From assembly GCA_051294375.1 (NCBI GenBank), contig JBJCIZ010001666.1, forward strand, positions 1-64,000: 64,000 bases of DNA. Reading direction: 5' to 3'. The position numbers and the translations under genes were made by a program. The notes under the pieces were generated by a model. It searched no databases and was not told where the DNA came from. It saw nothing but the letters and a program-made list of their open reading frames with translations. Source of the stretch: Paraspadella gotoi. Taxonomy: Eukaryota > Chaetognatha. Within the stretch, counting starts at the first letter, position 1. Every line of letters begins with the position of its first letter. This document shows positions 28,366 to 41,050 of this stretch, piece after piece.

Positions 28366-29620
28366 CCAAATGTGGTGCATTCTCCCGCGTCTGGAGGATT
28401 TGGTCACGGGAAGTTAGTTCAGCTGAACCAAGTTGGAGCCGGCCGCTTACCGAACTATAGCGGCGGCGGCAGCTATAACCCGGACTTTCGCATTCCTCAC
28501 GATCAATGGAATGCGCAAGGCGCTCGGCCTAAGATTCGGACGACGCTGACGACCGGAAGAGCAAAATGGGAGACGAGATTGGCGAAAGCCAAAAAAGATC
28601 CTCGTCTTAAGCATAGGATGATCAACCTCAAGGACTCGAAAAAGAAAGCAAAAACTGGTACGTTACCGGCGGGAGGGTTCATCCAAGTTACTCCTCGGAA
28701 TTTTTCTGGGAAAAAGGCGGAGGCCGCATCTGGGGAATTTGGGTTAAGCAGATCTAATATGGAATTTTCGTGCGGGGATAACGTGACTATTAAAGTCCGT
28801 AATTCTGGCCTTTTATTTGAAAAAAAGGTCATGTCACACCAAGAAGTAGACAAGGTTCTTTTTAAACAAAACATCGGNNNNNNNNNNNNNNNNNNNNNNN
28901 NNNNNNNNNNNNNNNNNNNNNNNNNNNNNNNNNNNNNNNNNNNNNNNNNNNNNNNNNNNNNNNNNNNNNNNNNNNNNNNNNNNNNNNNNNNNNNNNNNNN
29001 NNNNNNNNNNNNNNNNNNNNNNNNNNNNNNNNNNNNNNNNNNNNNNNNNNNNNNNNNNNNNNNNNNNNNNNNNNNNNNNNNNNNNNNNNNNNNNNNNNNN
29101 NNNNNNNNNNNNNNNNNNNNNNNNNNNNNNNNNNNNCTCAAAGCATGACCGATTTGCCCGTCGACGCCACTCAGGCAGAAATCAGTTATGCCAACGAGCT
29201 CTATTTAAAAGAAGGAAGTTTTTATCCTTTATCGGCGAACAGAGGGGTTTTTGTTACTGTGGAATATGGGAAAAACGATCCTTCGCGAAGAGNNNNNNNN
29301 NNNNNNNNNNNNNNNNNNNNNNNNNNNNNNNNNNNNNNNNNNNNNNNNNNNNNNNNNNNNNNNNNNNNNNNNNNNNNNNNNNNNNNNNNNNNNNNNNNNN
29401 NNNNNNNNNNNNNNNNNNNNNNNNNNNNNNNNNNNNNNNNNNNNNNNNNNNNNNNNNNNNNNNNNNNNNNNNNNNNNNNNNNNNNNNNNNNNNNNNNNNN
29501 NNNNNTGCCTGGGGGCGAAGATGAATTCGGAAATGGCAATGATTTTTATGTTAAGTCAAAATCTCCTTCTTTTTTCATCAAAGGTTTTGAATTAAAAAAA
29601 AGAGAGAGATGAATTATGTA
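28366..29620 (+). CDS. Unrecognised repeated gene, copy a (plus strand, gapped)
   Basis: The frame is open from the gap (VVHSPASGGFGHGKLVQLN...) through AGRLPNYSGGGSYNPDFR, a Lys-rich stretch, then FSCGDNVTIKVRNSGLLFEKK, and after a second gap KSMTDLPVDATQAEISYANEL and GVFVTVEYGKNDPS. The N-terminal part is Gly/Pro/Asn-rich and basic; the C-terminal part looks beta-rich. No known family recognised. The same protein is encoded on the minus strand at 38193-39233 and, much broken, at 41704-42661. Copy b shows a Pro-rich leader upstream (PTPPLIPTAPPLPALLPP). Being next to capsid-like fragments in the 42.7-48.9 kb inverted repeat, it may be a structural gene of a second Polinton-type element; this is inference. 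Confidence 0.45.
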
Positions 29621-30190
29621 AATTCGATATTTGAAAAACCGAGAAAAACGCCGATTTTTTTTTAACCTCCGAATTTAACTTATATTGACGATGACAGAAA
29701 AAATCGCCTAAGGAAAAATACGAATTCAAATTATAGAAAATATGAATCTGAAATCGTACGAACTGATATCGAATTAGGCTCGACGAACCGGCGGATAAAA
29801 AATTTACTTCATAAGTAGATAACTTGAGCGTCGACTTAACATAATGAAAGGACCCGCATCATCTTCGAAGCCATACCAGAAGAAGAACATCTCCGGCGTC
29901 GTCTCTGTAGCGTGGCCCGCGATCCAGAGATAAAATCTCGAATGGAAAGTAAAATTCACATCGATCTCAGTCTACCTGGCCCGTTCAATCGAGTAGTCGT
30001 CGACCGGAGATCGCTTCCACAAGCGAAGCCACCTGCACAGTTGAAAGACACGCTTCCGCTGGATGGCGCCGGATAACATCGGGTCCGAAATGTCGCCCGA
30101 AATTCACGGGCTGAGCTGCACGTTGTCGACATCGATAACAAAGTCAGGTGTCAGATGAATTTCCGCGGAAGCTCGACGACCCCTTGGCGA
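29621..30190. other. No gene seen; probable decayed retroelement flank
   Basis: GC-richer than its surroundings from 29830 on, with GTCGACGTCG-type composition like the adjoining BEL/Pao remnant. No frame longer than about 60 codons has recognisable motifs. Confidence 0.35.
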
Positions 30191-32820
30191 TCAGATCCGT
30201 GGCGACGGTCCCCGCATCATCTTGGTAGAGAAGGAAACTTCAATACCGCGGCAAATTCGATTCTCGGTCCCAGAGATTGAAATAACAAAGAGAGAAAATC
30301 TTTCTTCGCGTGGCGAAGTCGTCATCACCAAACGCAAGGAAGTCGACGGCGAGGGACAATCCTCCAAATCCAGATGGAAACGCGTCGTCAACCGAAGAAA
30401 TCTTCAATTTTTCACCTTTGGCCTAGGGAGTGTAGACTCAGAGCCGAAGAAAATAAAATATTTTAACGAGACTAAGCTTGCAGTTTTCAATCACTTTGTA
30501 AGAAGGATATTTTATAAAAACGCAAATATCTCCCATTAATTCCCAACAATTACAAAGCTGAAATACGTCGTCGCTCGAAACCGACGTCACGATCGCGCCG
30601 CGGGGCGGAAACGCGCCCCCGCTCCCGCGGCGGCTGTAACAAGCAAAAGTCACGTAAGCCCTTTCACACCGGCGCCGGTCCTGACTAATTCCGGCGGCGG
30701 CGTCAGACTAAATTCTTCCGATTGCTCGTCGATGTCGAATTGCGTGAAAGATACTTTTTGAAAATCCCGCATCCTTGACGGGGCTCAATCCGTCTATGGA
30801 GGAGCGGATGATGATTTTTGTCAGCAAAAGCAGCGCTCCTTTGAGGGCATTTTTCGACAACGATGACCGCTTTCCCAAGCAGTTTGAAGCAGCGGCTGAG
30901 AGACGCAACAGTTTTTCGACGATCTGCGGGCCCACAAACGTTGAAACTTTTCGCAACTGTGCAAAGAATGGCGTCTCTCGCAAAGTGGAGCATGGCAAGT
31001 AAAGTCCCCTCGATCCCGGCGCTTGGTGGCACGACGCCCGATTTTGAAGTCGGCGCTCCCGTTGTGTGCAGGAAACGGTGAGGGCGGCCACCGAAGCCTT
31101 CTTCCTTCCTCGAAATGGATTGTCCCGCTTGATCCCGACGCCTGAACTTTNNNNNNNNNNNNNNNNNNNNNNNNNTCGCCGCCGTCTTCGCTCTGCTCGT
31201 CGCCGCTGGATGTTTTCCACTTTTCGCTGGCGGTCTAAAATCGAGAATCTCTTGGTTTATGGCAAGAAAAGACAAGAAATCACAGAAAGAAGGATCGTAA
31301 TTCCATTCATGATTCTGTCTAAAAATAACCACTTTTTTCGCCCACTTATCTGAAAGGTGTGGCATCCGTTTGGCGAGCAGATCCGCCATTACGGCCGCAC
31401 GGTCGAGGTCCGCAAGTTGGTCCGTCTCCTTCGCGAGGTCGTACACCTGCTGCAAAGTGATCAAAAGACCATGATGACCCGCTGAGTCCTTTCGATCGAG
31501 CTTCTGGCCGGTGAGGATCTGTTCAATCATTTCGTCCGCCGTCGTCCGCTTCATTCCCCACTTTCTCTTGAGAACGCCAAGGGCGTCATTAAGAGCCGCG
31601 GTAGCGTCATATCGAGATAGAAATCGTTCGATGGAACGCTTGGGAAGACCGTCGAACCAGTGAGGAAGCTCCTTCAACTTCATTGGATCCGTAGCGCCCT
31701 CCAACGCGCAGACGCTGACGTTGAAATCACGAAGTTGACGCTCAAAGTCTAAACGCGATGAAGTCTCGTCGACCTTGATCTTTGGGCGCTGCTGCTGAAG
31801 CATTTGGTAGGCGAGCGTTTGAGCTTGTATTTCCAAGAAGCCCGTCGCCATCGCAGCGGAGCGGACGAAGGCTGCCTCGAACGGCGCCGCATCAGAGGAT
31901 GACGCCGTTTGATGCCTTGAGGTGACGGAGACGTTTGAAGCCGCAAAATTTGGCGCAACGTCTCGTTGAATTGAAGCCGGCGCTTCGGCGGTCATTGCCG
32001 CAGTGGCAGGAACGCCGGCAGGCAAAGCAGGCGTGGAACTGGGGGGAGGATTCACTCCCCTCATCCTCGACGCCTCACGACGCAATCCTTCATTGAAAAG
32101 GTCCCTTATCGCGTCGCGCAAAAACTCCAAAGTGACGAACTGCAGACTTGGCGGATCAGCGGCAGGCGGAACGTCATCGGTTTCCGTTCCAACGCCCGCC
32201 GCCTCCTCGCATCCAGGTTCCGGTTCCGGCGGATGATGATCACGAATCGTCGACGAATTGACGCCGACTTTGTTGAGACGCGATGGCGATTCATGGCAGT
32301 GAATCGTCAAATCATTCGACAGAGGTGGAGTTTGAAGACGGTTGACGAGCTGTTGGAGAGAGGGCTCAAGACGGGGGGAGAGAGACTGAGCCTCGACCCA
32401 CTCAGCCGTACGCAATGTTGAAGGCACATGACGTTGATGCAGGTCACTCTCGACTTCGCCAAAAACTCGTGTTACCGGCCTCTGCAAATCACTTCTTCTC
32501 TCAATTCTTTCCATTCTCGTCCTACTTGGGTTTTCGGCGGTAGCGGCGATACGTATGTCGTTCTCCGCCGATTCATGCAACTCTCTCAATCTATCCGATT
32601 CTCCAAGAAGAGTCGAAGTTGTTGAAAAACCCAGCGCACTCCCATCGACGCCGACGAGAGACGCTTCATCGATCATCGAACCACCTGTTAAAATCTCGTT
32701 GATGGCGAGATCGATGTCGGATTGAAGACTTTGTGCTCTTGTCGATCCAGATATAAATGACGACGTCGGCCCTGGGGCGACCTCGACGGTCCCTACTGCG
32801 ACGCCAAGCACCGCAGCAGA
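30191..32820 (-). mobile_element. BEL/Pao-type retrotransposon, gag region, copy 1
   Basis: The long minus-strand frame 32811-30703 (702 residues including a 25-N gap) is a BEL/Pao gag. The diagnostic block is at about residues 350-510: RLDFERQLRDFNV, LKELPHWFDGLPKRSIERFLSRYDA, KRTTADEMIEQILTGQKL, TLQQVYDLAKETDQLADLDR. Downstream a CCHC-type region is visible in a shifted frame (CERRHSLHSCEKF at about 30980-30945, then a further Cys/His group), so the frame is damaged there. The sequence at 30250-30440 matches inverted 56.6-56.75 kb. Upstream it ends at the 978-N gap. BEL/Pao elements are LTR retrotransposons of animals; this copy is a remnant. Confidence 0.75.
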
Positions 32821-33798
32821 NNNNNNNNNNNNNNNNNNNNNNNNNNNNNNNNNNNNNNNNNNNNNNNNNNNNNNNNNNNNNNNNNNNNNNNNNNNNNNNN
32901 NNNNNNNNNNNNNNNNNNNNNNNNNNNNNNNNNNNNNNNNNNNNNNNNNNNNNNNNNNNNNNNNNNNNNNNNNNNNNNNNNNNNNNNNNNNNNNNNNNNN
33001 NNNNNNNNNNNNNNNNNNNNNNNNNNNNNNNNNNNNNNNNNNNNNNNNNNNNNNNNNNNNNNNNNNNNNNNNNNNNNNNNNNNNNNNNNNNNNNNNNNNN
33101 NNNNNNNNNNNNNNNNNNNNNNNNNNNNNNNNNNNNNNNNNNNNNNNNNNNNNNNNNNNNNNNNNNNNNNNNNNNNNNNNNNNNNNNNNNNNNNNNNNNN
33201 NNNNNNNNNNNNNNNNNNNNNNNNNNNNNNNNNNNNNNNNNNNNNNNNNNNNNNNNNNNNNNNNNNNNNNNNNNNNNNNNNNNNNNNNNNNNNNNNNNNN
33301 NNNNNNNNNNNNNNNNNNNNNNNNNNNNNNNNNNNNNNNNNNNNNNNNNNNNNNNNNNNNNNNNNNNNNNNNNNNNNNNNNNNNNNNNNNNNNNNNNNNN
33401 NNNNNNNNNNNNNNNNNNNNNNNNNNNNNNNNNNNNNNNNNNNNNNNNNNNNNNNNNNNNNNNNNNNNNNNNNNNNNNNNNNNNNNNNNNNNNNNNNNNN
33501 NNNNNNNNNNNNNNNNNNNNNNNNNNNNNNNNNNNNNNNNNNNNNNNNNNNNNNNNNNNNNNNNNNNNNNNNNNNNNNNNNNNNNNNNNNNNNNNNNNNN
33601 NNNNNNNNNNNNNNNNNNNNNNNNNNNNNNNNNNNNNNNNNNNNNNNNNNNNNNNNNNNNNNNNNNNNNNNNNNNNNNNNNNNNNNNNNNNNNNNNNNNN
33701 NNNNNNNNNNNNNNNNNNNNNNNNNNNNNNNNNNNNNNNNNNNNNNNNNNNNNNNNNNNNNNNNNNNNNNNNNNNNNNNNNNNNNNNNNNNNNNNNNN

Positions 33799-35420
33799 GG
33801 ACTTTCTATGAAGAGAAGCATCTCTTTTTGTATATTATTGGCTTCAGAAACAAGTAAGAAAGACACTTTAAATTTATATATATTGCTGAGTTTGTACTAA
33901 ATGTTTTGTTATTCTTGCCCAGGACTTCTAACTACTAAGACTACATCAACTACGACTTCAACGACTTTACAACTACTTCTACAACATTTGTCAAGTCCTG
34001 GGCTTCGTAGATCGTCGTCCCTTCGGCCTTAGCCGACGTCATCTACCGAGACTTGTCGTCGTCATCTCCAGGGCGTTTGACCGGCGCCATCGTCTCTTCT
34101 GCGCCATTTTATACCCGATTCCATCTGGTTTTCAATGCGCAGAATTAGTCCAGTCAGTTAGAATTCAAAGACAGCCACTTCTCCGAACTTAGTTCAAACA
34201 TTAGAAGTCTTCGTTTGCGGAACACCCTGCTCAAGTGCTTCGTCGAAGGCTCTCTAAATCCTCAACGGTTTCTTCGGGGCTGTTGGGAAGAAGTCTACCT
34301 GCGTCGGTCTCTAGGTGCCGAATGAATTGACGTATCCAACATCGAAGGTCCTTGCAACACCTTCGACGGACGTAAGGATCCGGTGGCGCCTTCGGGACTG
34401 CTTTCATTGCGATTAGGGATCCCGAACTAGCGACGACGCCGTCATCGTCTGTAGATACTTTGCGGCAACACGTCGCCCTCCTTCTCGAATTGCGGTGAGA
34501 TTGAAGTTCGGATTCGATTCATTTTATTTCTTCAATCTTCGCGTCTTCGGCCGCAACCGACTTCGTGAAGCTTTCCTGCGACTTCAACGCCGCCTTTATG
34601 CCATCAGCGGCGCGAATAGGATCGCGGAGAAATAAGCGCGCCAGCAATCAAAACTGCGTCGAGAAGCTCGAGTGCCGAAAGCCTCAAGGAACTCCCCTTT
34701 CGGCGTCTTTTGTTGACATCGCCGTTCGTTTGTAAGACGAGATTCTCGCTCTAGTGCGGCGAAAGAGAAGGATATCGACTGCTTCAAGACGACCGGCTGA
34801 AACCCTCTCCCAAACTTAGCCATCCGAGATATCCAACCTTCTTCACGGCGGAAATGACTCTATCCCGACGAGTCAGACCCTTCAGGAATGCAACGTCTTC
34901 CTACGGAACCTCAACGTCGACGAGGTGGTGGAGGCTCAAGCGATTTCGTACGATCGCGCCAAAGCCGCCCCGACGGAAGAAAACATCGCGGAAGCCAACA
35001 CGGATAGATTCGCATTGAAGGCAATTTGTGAAGTCATCCGTTCCACGATAAAAAGAGGTAGATGGAATGACGAGGCGTTGGAGTTTTTGTCGGAGCTCCT
35101 GATCGCCTCAGCAACATCCTTGGACATTGCCGCCAGCTCGATTCGCGGGCCAATTCTATGTCGACACGTGTTTCATCGGTTGAAAGCATCTCGTCGACAG
35201 GACGCTCCGTATCCGCCGCAGCACGGATGACGACGACGCGAAGGAATCGGGACTTAACGCCCAACCGTCCTTCAGCTGCAAACCATCCCGACGACGACTA
35301 CGTTGCGTCCAACCCGACCATTATCGTCCCCTCCACCGACTCTAGAAGAAGACGTCGAATCATCAAGTCCGTCATTTTTCCGTTTGACGCCGTTCGGCGT
35401 TGACGGATAATCAGCGCACT
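33799..35420 (+). repeat. Retroelement leader-like segment, first copy
   Basis: It matches 53068-54560 in the same orientation: GGCTTCAGAAACAAGTAAGAAAG, TGCCCAGGACTTCTAAC, GAAGTCTTCGTTTGCGGAACA, GCGATTAGGGATC and many more blocks. In the second copy this segment lies directly upstream of a BEL/Pao gag in the same direction, so it is probably that element's LTR/leader region. Here the gag beside it (30.2-32.8 kb) points the other way, with a gap between. A preserved GTAAG...CAG pair about 80 bases apart looks like a small intron in both copies. Short ORFs (for example 34925-35230) are not convincing genes. Confidence 0.6.
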
Positions 35421-36540
35421 GAGAGAAATAACAACTATTCTCACCAAACAATCGGCACGAAGATGTGGATGCGTCGCCCAGGAGGTGCCGGCTGAGTTTG
35501 GGACACGCCCACTATTGATGAAAACCCTTTTTTGAAATTGTTTTGTCTAAGTACTAAATAATTGTACCAATTGCAGGATAAGTAAAAAACAACTGCCTAA
35601 CTTTTCATTTGTAGTAAAAAGAAAAATTCCATATTGTAGTCCACGCCAACTTCCGGTAAATTGTGCGTAGGTCTAATGCAAAATCTGAATGACGGCACCT
35701 TGTTAATCGTTTTAAGCACTTAAAATTATACTAGAAACTGTACAGAATTGTGAAAATTTTCGACTGCATGGTTAAAAAAAAACAGTGTAGTGCCCGTCAA
35801 TATTGAGGGGGAGGACCGACAAAGTGAATTATAGAGTCGGGATCTGCTCATCCGACTAAAAACACTATGATTGAAATGAATGGTTGAGTAAATCAGTAAA
35901 ACAATTTTGTCTGTTACCTTTGCTAACCACACTTTTAAGATACAGCTCATTTTTCAAAATATAGAATCATTCTTAGAAAGAAACCAGTTTGAGCCAACAA
36001 TGTCGGATCTGCCTACGATAATTTTATTTTTTGTCAACTTGCAACATTTTTTCAACTTGCACCATTCAAGATAGAGGGGCGTTTACGGCCACAGCTCTTC
36101 CCCCTCTTCGTCATCCCCTCCTCCTCTTCCTCTCGTCGTCCCCTCCTCCTCATCCCTCCGGCAACCCTCGGGCCGCGACCAAGGGATTTACTCGCAACTT
36201 AGCTCTCCTGCAGTTGGGCAGAGTCGCGCTCAACCCACAAGTCGGGGTACAAGACACCTCCCTCCCATTTTGTACATAACCGTCTTTACTATACTTTAGA
36301 CTTATTAGACTCCATATCATTGCATACCTCTTTTACCTGATGAGAGACAAGTTAGAACCTTTATCTAGATACCCATCTTCCCAGTGACGCCCAATCAGGC
36401 CTCTCCCCTAGGTTTAACCTACCCAAGGATTAAGATCCTTTGCTTCCGACTTTAACTGGCACCTAACCCACTCTACTCACCAGGGGGCGACCAAACTTCA
36501 TCTCTTTTCTTTTTTTAACCACACCTCTTCTGTCCTTGCA
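35421..36540. repeat. Interspersed repeat DNA, no gene
   Basis: It contains one copy of a family phrase (GAGGACCGACAAAGTGAATT at 35810-35830) shared with 37.05 kb and 62.97 kb, and CAACAATGTCGGATCTGCC (about 35997), shared with 62.32 kb. A CT-rich stretch lies at 36090-36160. No coding signal. Confidence 0.55.
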
Positions 36541-36660
36541 CCATGTTTTTAACTCACACCATTTTTCCACTTGCACCATTTTTTAACTTGCACCATTTTT
36601 TTAACTTGCACCATTTTTTCAACTTGCACCATTTTTTCAACTAGCATCATTTTTTCAATT
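36541..36660. repeat. 18-base tandem repeat
   Basis: About six imperfect units of ACTTGCACCATTTTTTCA; a stray related unit lies upstream at about 36037-36070. Confidence 0.85.
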
Positions 36661-38092
36661 TAATTAATTAATCTATTAATTAACTAATTAAAAAATTTAG
36701 GATTAGGCATAAATAATAAAATTTCAAGTCAACTTGATTTTGTTTTAATTCATGCAAACTCATTTCTACTCCTCGATTCCATCTAAACTTTATATTCTGC
36801 TCAATCACACACTTTCCTACCCACACACAAAATTTTATCTCAATCTATCCATCCAATTATTATTAATTAGTGTAATTAAGGGTTAAAATTAGTAAAAAGA
36901 TTCAAGTAAAAGTGACTTATATTTTTTCATATAAACTCATTTCCACCCTCACGATTCCATCAAAACTTTATATCCAGCTCAATCACACACTTTCCTACCT
37001 CCACACAAAATTTCATTCCAATAATATATCATAATTTGATGCCCGACAAGATTGAGGAGGCGGACCGACAAAGTAAATTATAGAGTCGGAACCTGCCGAT
37101 AATCTGCTGATAATCATAATAAATTGTGAAAGTAACAATAAACTACATTAAAGAGAAGAGAGTTAGTAAAAAATAAGAGAAGAAAAAGCTGGCCTCCCGC
37201 TTCTGGACAAAGGCAGTGACGATGTGACCGGGACATTGGCATGTCATAGTCAACATGGTACGTACTTAATCCAATGGGCAGTCCAAATTCGAGTTATTTT
37301 TGTATTTTTAAATTTTTTGTTCCCGACGGGCTTCATGCCATCGGGAAGACGAGCCCGTGTCGATGATTCGATTGTCGAGTATAAATACCTGACCATTTTG
37401 TATTGAATCCATCTGTCTCAAGTTCTGGACACCGTCTTTGCTTGTGCCTTTCTGAGAATAAAATCCACTTTCGGTTTCATGTTGAAATCCCTGTCTACTT
37501 ACTTAAATGCTACATACACAAAATCTTTAAAAAACAGGAATTATTTCAAAAAATAAATATTATAGTTTGCATGGTTACTTTTTGTTGATATTGCTTTCTG
37601 AAAAAAATATTTCTGAAAATGAAAACAATTAAGTTTGCTTCCATTTTGTTAATATTATTGCTCCTTCATGAAAAGAGGTTGAAAGGTAACAATTTGAATT
37701 ATACAATATGTAATAAATAATTTTAATTAATATTATTCATGGTGTATTTCTTTCTTTCGTTGTTTTGGAGAGATTAGTAAAGTTTTTAATTGTGTACAAC
37801 GATTTTATTTAATAAGATGCAGACATGTTTTGGCTCACAAAATTTGAGCCTTCAAAAAAATTACTTCATAATATATATGGAATAATAATCATTTTTTTAA
37901 TTTATTCAATTTAAAGAGGTTTTCTTTGGCCATTTTAACATTTGAGATGGAGCAGAAGATAAAAAAAGACAGAAAAAAAAATGAATGAAATTAAGTTGCT
38001 TAATATCATTTGCATATTATAATTTGGATAAGGTAAAAAATACCTAATATGCGTAATAGGCCTTAGCAAATTTTATAAAGTTTTTTACAGAA
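36661..38092. repeat. Interspersed repeat with internal units; Penelope-like end
   Basis: Two units (36760-36890 and 36935-37030) share AACTTTATATYCWGCTCAATC and CACACACAAAATTT; the same units recur at 62565-62680 and 62735-62850. At 37797-37850 the sequence TACAACGATTTTATTTAATA, then GACATGTTTTGGCTC, then GAGCCTTCA resembles the terminal motif of the repeat at 61190-61250. No gene seen. Confidence 0.55.
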
Positions 38093-38192
38093 NNNNNNNN
38101 NNNNNNNNNNNNNNNNNNNNNNNNNNNNNNNNNNNNNNNNNNNNNNNNNNNNNNNNNNNNNNNNNNNNNNNNNNNNNNNNNNNNNNNNNNNN

Positions 38193-39233
38193 TTGAGATT
38201 CCCCATTTTCGTTTAATTCGTTTAATTCCGAAACTTGTTTAGTTTTTTCAGCGAAGCCTGCCCCGATGAGCCCAAAATTACTAACAAAAACGCACCATTC
38301 TTTAAAGTTAATCCCGATGTTTTGTTNNNNNNNNNNNNNNNNNNNNNNNNNNNNNNNNNNNNNNNNNNNNNNNNNNNNNNNNNNNNNNNNNNNNNNNNNN
38401 NNNNNNNNNNNNNNNNNNNNNNNNNNNNNNNNNNNNNNNNNNNNNNNNNNNNNNNNNNNNNNNNNNNNNNNNNNNNNNNNNNNNNNNNNNNNNNNNNNNN
38501 NNNNNNNNNNNNNNNNNNNNNNNNNNNNNNNNNNNNNNNNNNNNATAAAAGGCCAGAATTACGGACTTTAATAGTCACGTTATCTCCGCAGGAAAATTCC
38601 ATATTAGATCTGCTTAACCCAAATTCCCCAGACGCGGCCTCCGCCTTTTTCCCAGAAAAATTCCGAGGAGTAACTTGGATGAACCCTCCCGCCGGTAACG
38701 TACCAGTTTTTGCTTTCTTTTTCGAGTCCTTGAGGTTGANNNNNNNNNNNNNNNNNNNNNNNNNNNNNNNNNNNNNNNNNNNNNNNNNNNNNNNNNNNNN
38801 NNNNNNNNNNNNNNNNNNNNNNNNNNNNNNNNNNNNNNNNNNNNNNNNNNNNNNNNNNNNNNNNNNNNNNNNNNNNNNNNNNNNNNNNNNNNNNNNNNNN
38901 NNNNNNNNNNNNNNGTCCGAATCTTAGGCCGAGCGCCTTGCGCATTCCATCGATCGTGAGGGGTGCGAAAGTCCGGGTTATAGCCGCCGCCGCCGCCGCT
39001 ATAGTTCGGTAAGCGGCCGGCTCCAACTTGGTTCAGCCGAACCAACTTCCCGCGACCAAATCCTCCAGACGCGGGAGAATGCACCACATTTGGCGGTGGC
39101 AATAGCAGTGGTGGCAATAGTGCCGGTAGCGGCGGAGCGGTAGGGATTAATGGTGGTGTTGGAGAAACGAGGTTTAGTCCATTATTAATGTCGTCGGCGA
39201 CACCGATGATCATATCGTCGTAAATGGCCTTAG
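38193..39233 (-). CDS. Unrecognised repeated gene, copy b (minus strand, gapped)
   Basis: Nearly the same protein as at 28366-29620, in the opposite orientation. From 39233: KAIYDDMIIGVADDINNGLNL, a Pro-rich segment, VVHSPASGGFGRGKLV, AGRLPNYSGGGGGYNPDFR; then gaps; then FSCGDNVTIKVRNSGLL and the segment ending at 38193. Copies a and b differ by only a few substitutions in the Gly-rich part and are mostly collinear. One frame change between them is seen near 38700 (LVRYRREGSSK against the expected frame). The extra N-terminal sequence here shows what is missing before copy a. Function not recognised. Confidence 0.4.
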
Positions 39234-39333
39234 NNNNNNNNNNNNNNNNNNNNNNNNNNNNNNNNNNNNNNNNNNNNNNNNNNNNNNNNNNNNNNNNNNN
39301 NNNNNNNNNNNNNNNNNNNNNNNNNNNNNNNNN

Positions 39334-39718
39334 TACATTTTTAAATATACAGAGTATACACACTAAAAAAAAAAAATGTTAAAAAAGGAAGAATGCTAGT
39401 TAAAAAAAATCTAATGNNNNNNNNNNNNNNNNNNNNNNNNNNNNNNNNNNNNNNNNNNNNNNNNNNNNNNNNNNNNNNNNNNNNNNNNNNNNNNNNNNNN
39501 NNNNNNNNNNNNNNNNNNNNNNNNNNNNNNNNNNNNNNNNNNNNNNNNNNNNNNNNNNNNNNNNNNNNNNNNNNNNNNNNNNNNNNNNNNNNNNNNNNNN
39601 NNNNNNNNNNNNNNNNNNNNNNNNNNNNNNNNNNNNNNNNNNNNNNNNNNNNNNNNNNNNNNNNNNNNNNNNNNNAATTAATTAATTAATTAAATAAATT
39701 ATTTAAGAGACAAAGTTA
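39334..39718. other. Gap-flanked AT-rich sequence, no gene
   Basis: Contains A-runs, a 259-N gap and an AATT tandem (39676-39692). Confidence 0.6.
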
Positions 39719-41050
39719 TTAACGTCGGCCTTGTTGTTTACTATCCAAAGAAGCCACTTCAGAGTCTAGTTCATCATCATCATCATCGTCGTCGTCGTCG
39801 GACACCATAAACAAATCTCCTTCGTCGTCAAACCCATCGTCGGATGAAACCGATCGACCTACAGGTATCGCCGCTAAAGGTGCTCTGGCCGCTCCGGCGT
39901 TCGGGTCCACGTTTTCTTTATTCTCGTCGTCGTCGTCGTCCAAGATCTCGCCGTCTTCNNNNNNNNNNNNNNNNNNNNNNNNNAACGAGCCATTTTTCGG
40001 GTTTTTTTTGTTTTTTTCCAGCGGCGGGGCTGGCGGAGGGCGTTTTAACAGGGGTTGTTGTTGGTTGTTGTTGTTGATGATGAGGTCTCTCGCTTTTTCC
40101 CATCGGGACAAAAATTCGGGCATTTGTAGTTCTCCGTCTCATCCCCTCCTTCTCCCTAACGATCCATCACCTCCTCTTCATCCTCATCCTCTCCAGAAGA
40201 TTTCGCGTAAGGGATCGTGCTGCCCGTCGTCGTCGTTGTTGTCGTCGTCGTCGTCGTCCACTTCTCCCTTCGTCGTTAAAATGGTATCGACGAGGGAAAG
40301 CGGATTTTGGTCGACGGCATTCCCACGAATAACCGTTAACGAAGAAGAGTCGCTCGGTCGAGAGGCAAGTGAGACGGTCTTTTTTTTACCGGCGATTGCC
40401 GGTAACTGGAAGCGCTGTTAACCTCTGAGCGGTTCTTGGTCCTAGCTTCGGTTCGAATCACGACAGCTTCGACGGCCGATAGTTGCTTTGTATTTTTTTC
40501 GCCAAATTTCGTTGAAAACGTCTGCCGTTTCCTCGCGCTCTTTTTGCTTTTGGCAACACTGGAGCGCCTCTGCGACTCTAATTCGAGTTTTCTATTTTCG
40601 GAGTTGTTGGGGGGGCGGGGGAGTGGGGGCGCTTTTGGGGGAACGGGGGTTACGATGCTGGCATGGCAAAACCAGCGTTCGATTCGTAAGAGGTCCTTAA
40701 CGACGGCAAGTTTTTCTGGCGGTTGAGACAAGCCCGCGAGCGGGCGAGAGTTATATTAGAAAAGGGCGTCGCGGCATTTTTTCCGTTTCTTGAACGAGGT
40801 TGGTCAGATGTAATCCTGGTTTCGGCGCTGCCCTCGGCGGCCGGTGCCGGTGGCGGCGGTGCCAGCAGCAGCATCGACGCCTCTTTTAGACTCGGCGACA
40901 TTGTTCTCGTCTTTCTCGCCGTGCTCGAAGGCCATCCTTTTGGCTCCAGGGTCCGGGATGAAGATCTGGGTTGAGAAAGAAACTTCGTCATCTCTAGTCG
41001 TCGTCGTCGTCGTCGGCCAACGTCGTCGTGGGCGCGAAATTCTTTAGTGT
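39719..41050 (-). CDS. Acidic nuclear-type protein with probable frame changes
   Basis: The best piece is 40123-39719 (134 residues with a 25-N gap): a Gln/Pro linker, then EDGEILDDDDDENKENVDPN, and a second Asp run followed by ELDSEVASLDSKQQ. Upstream minus-strand frames at 40731-40336 (Lys/Arg-rich, SVAKSKKSARKRQTF) and near 40950-40790 (a Gly/Ala-rich stretch after a charged MAFEHGEKDEN) have similar composition. A single gene broken by several frame changes is possible. The poly-Asp tracts come from GTC/TCG triplet runs. No family recognised; an acidic C-terminus suggests a chromatin or DNA-associated role, which is inference. Confidence 0.25.

Noticed and set aside
36541-36660. CRISPR-like array
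   Set aside because: Short 18-base units are directly tandem, without unique spacers, and the genome is eukaryotic.
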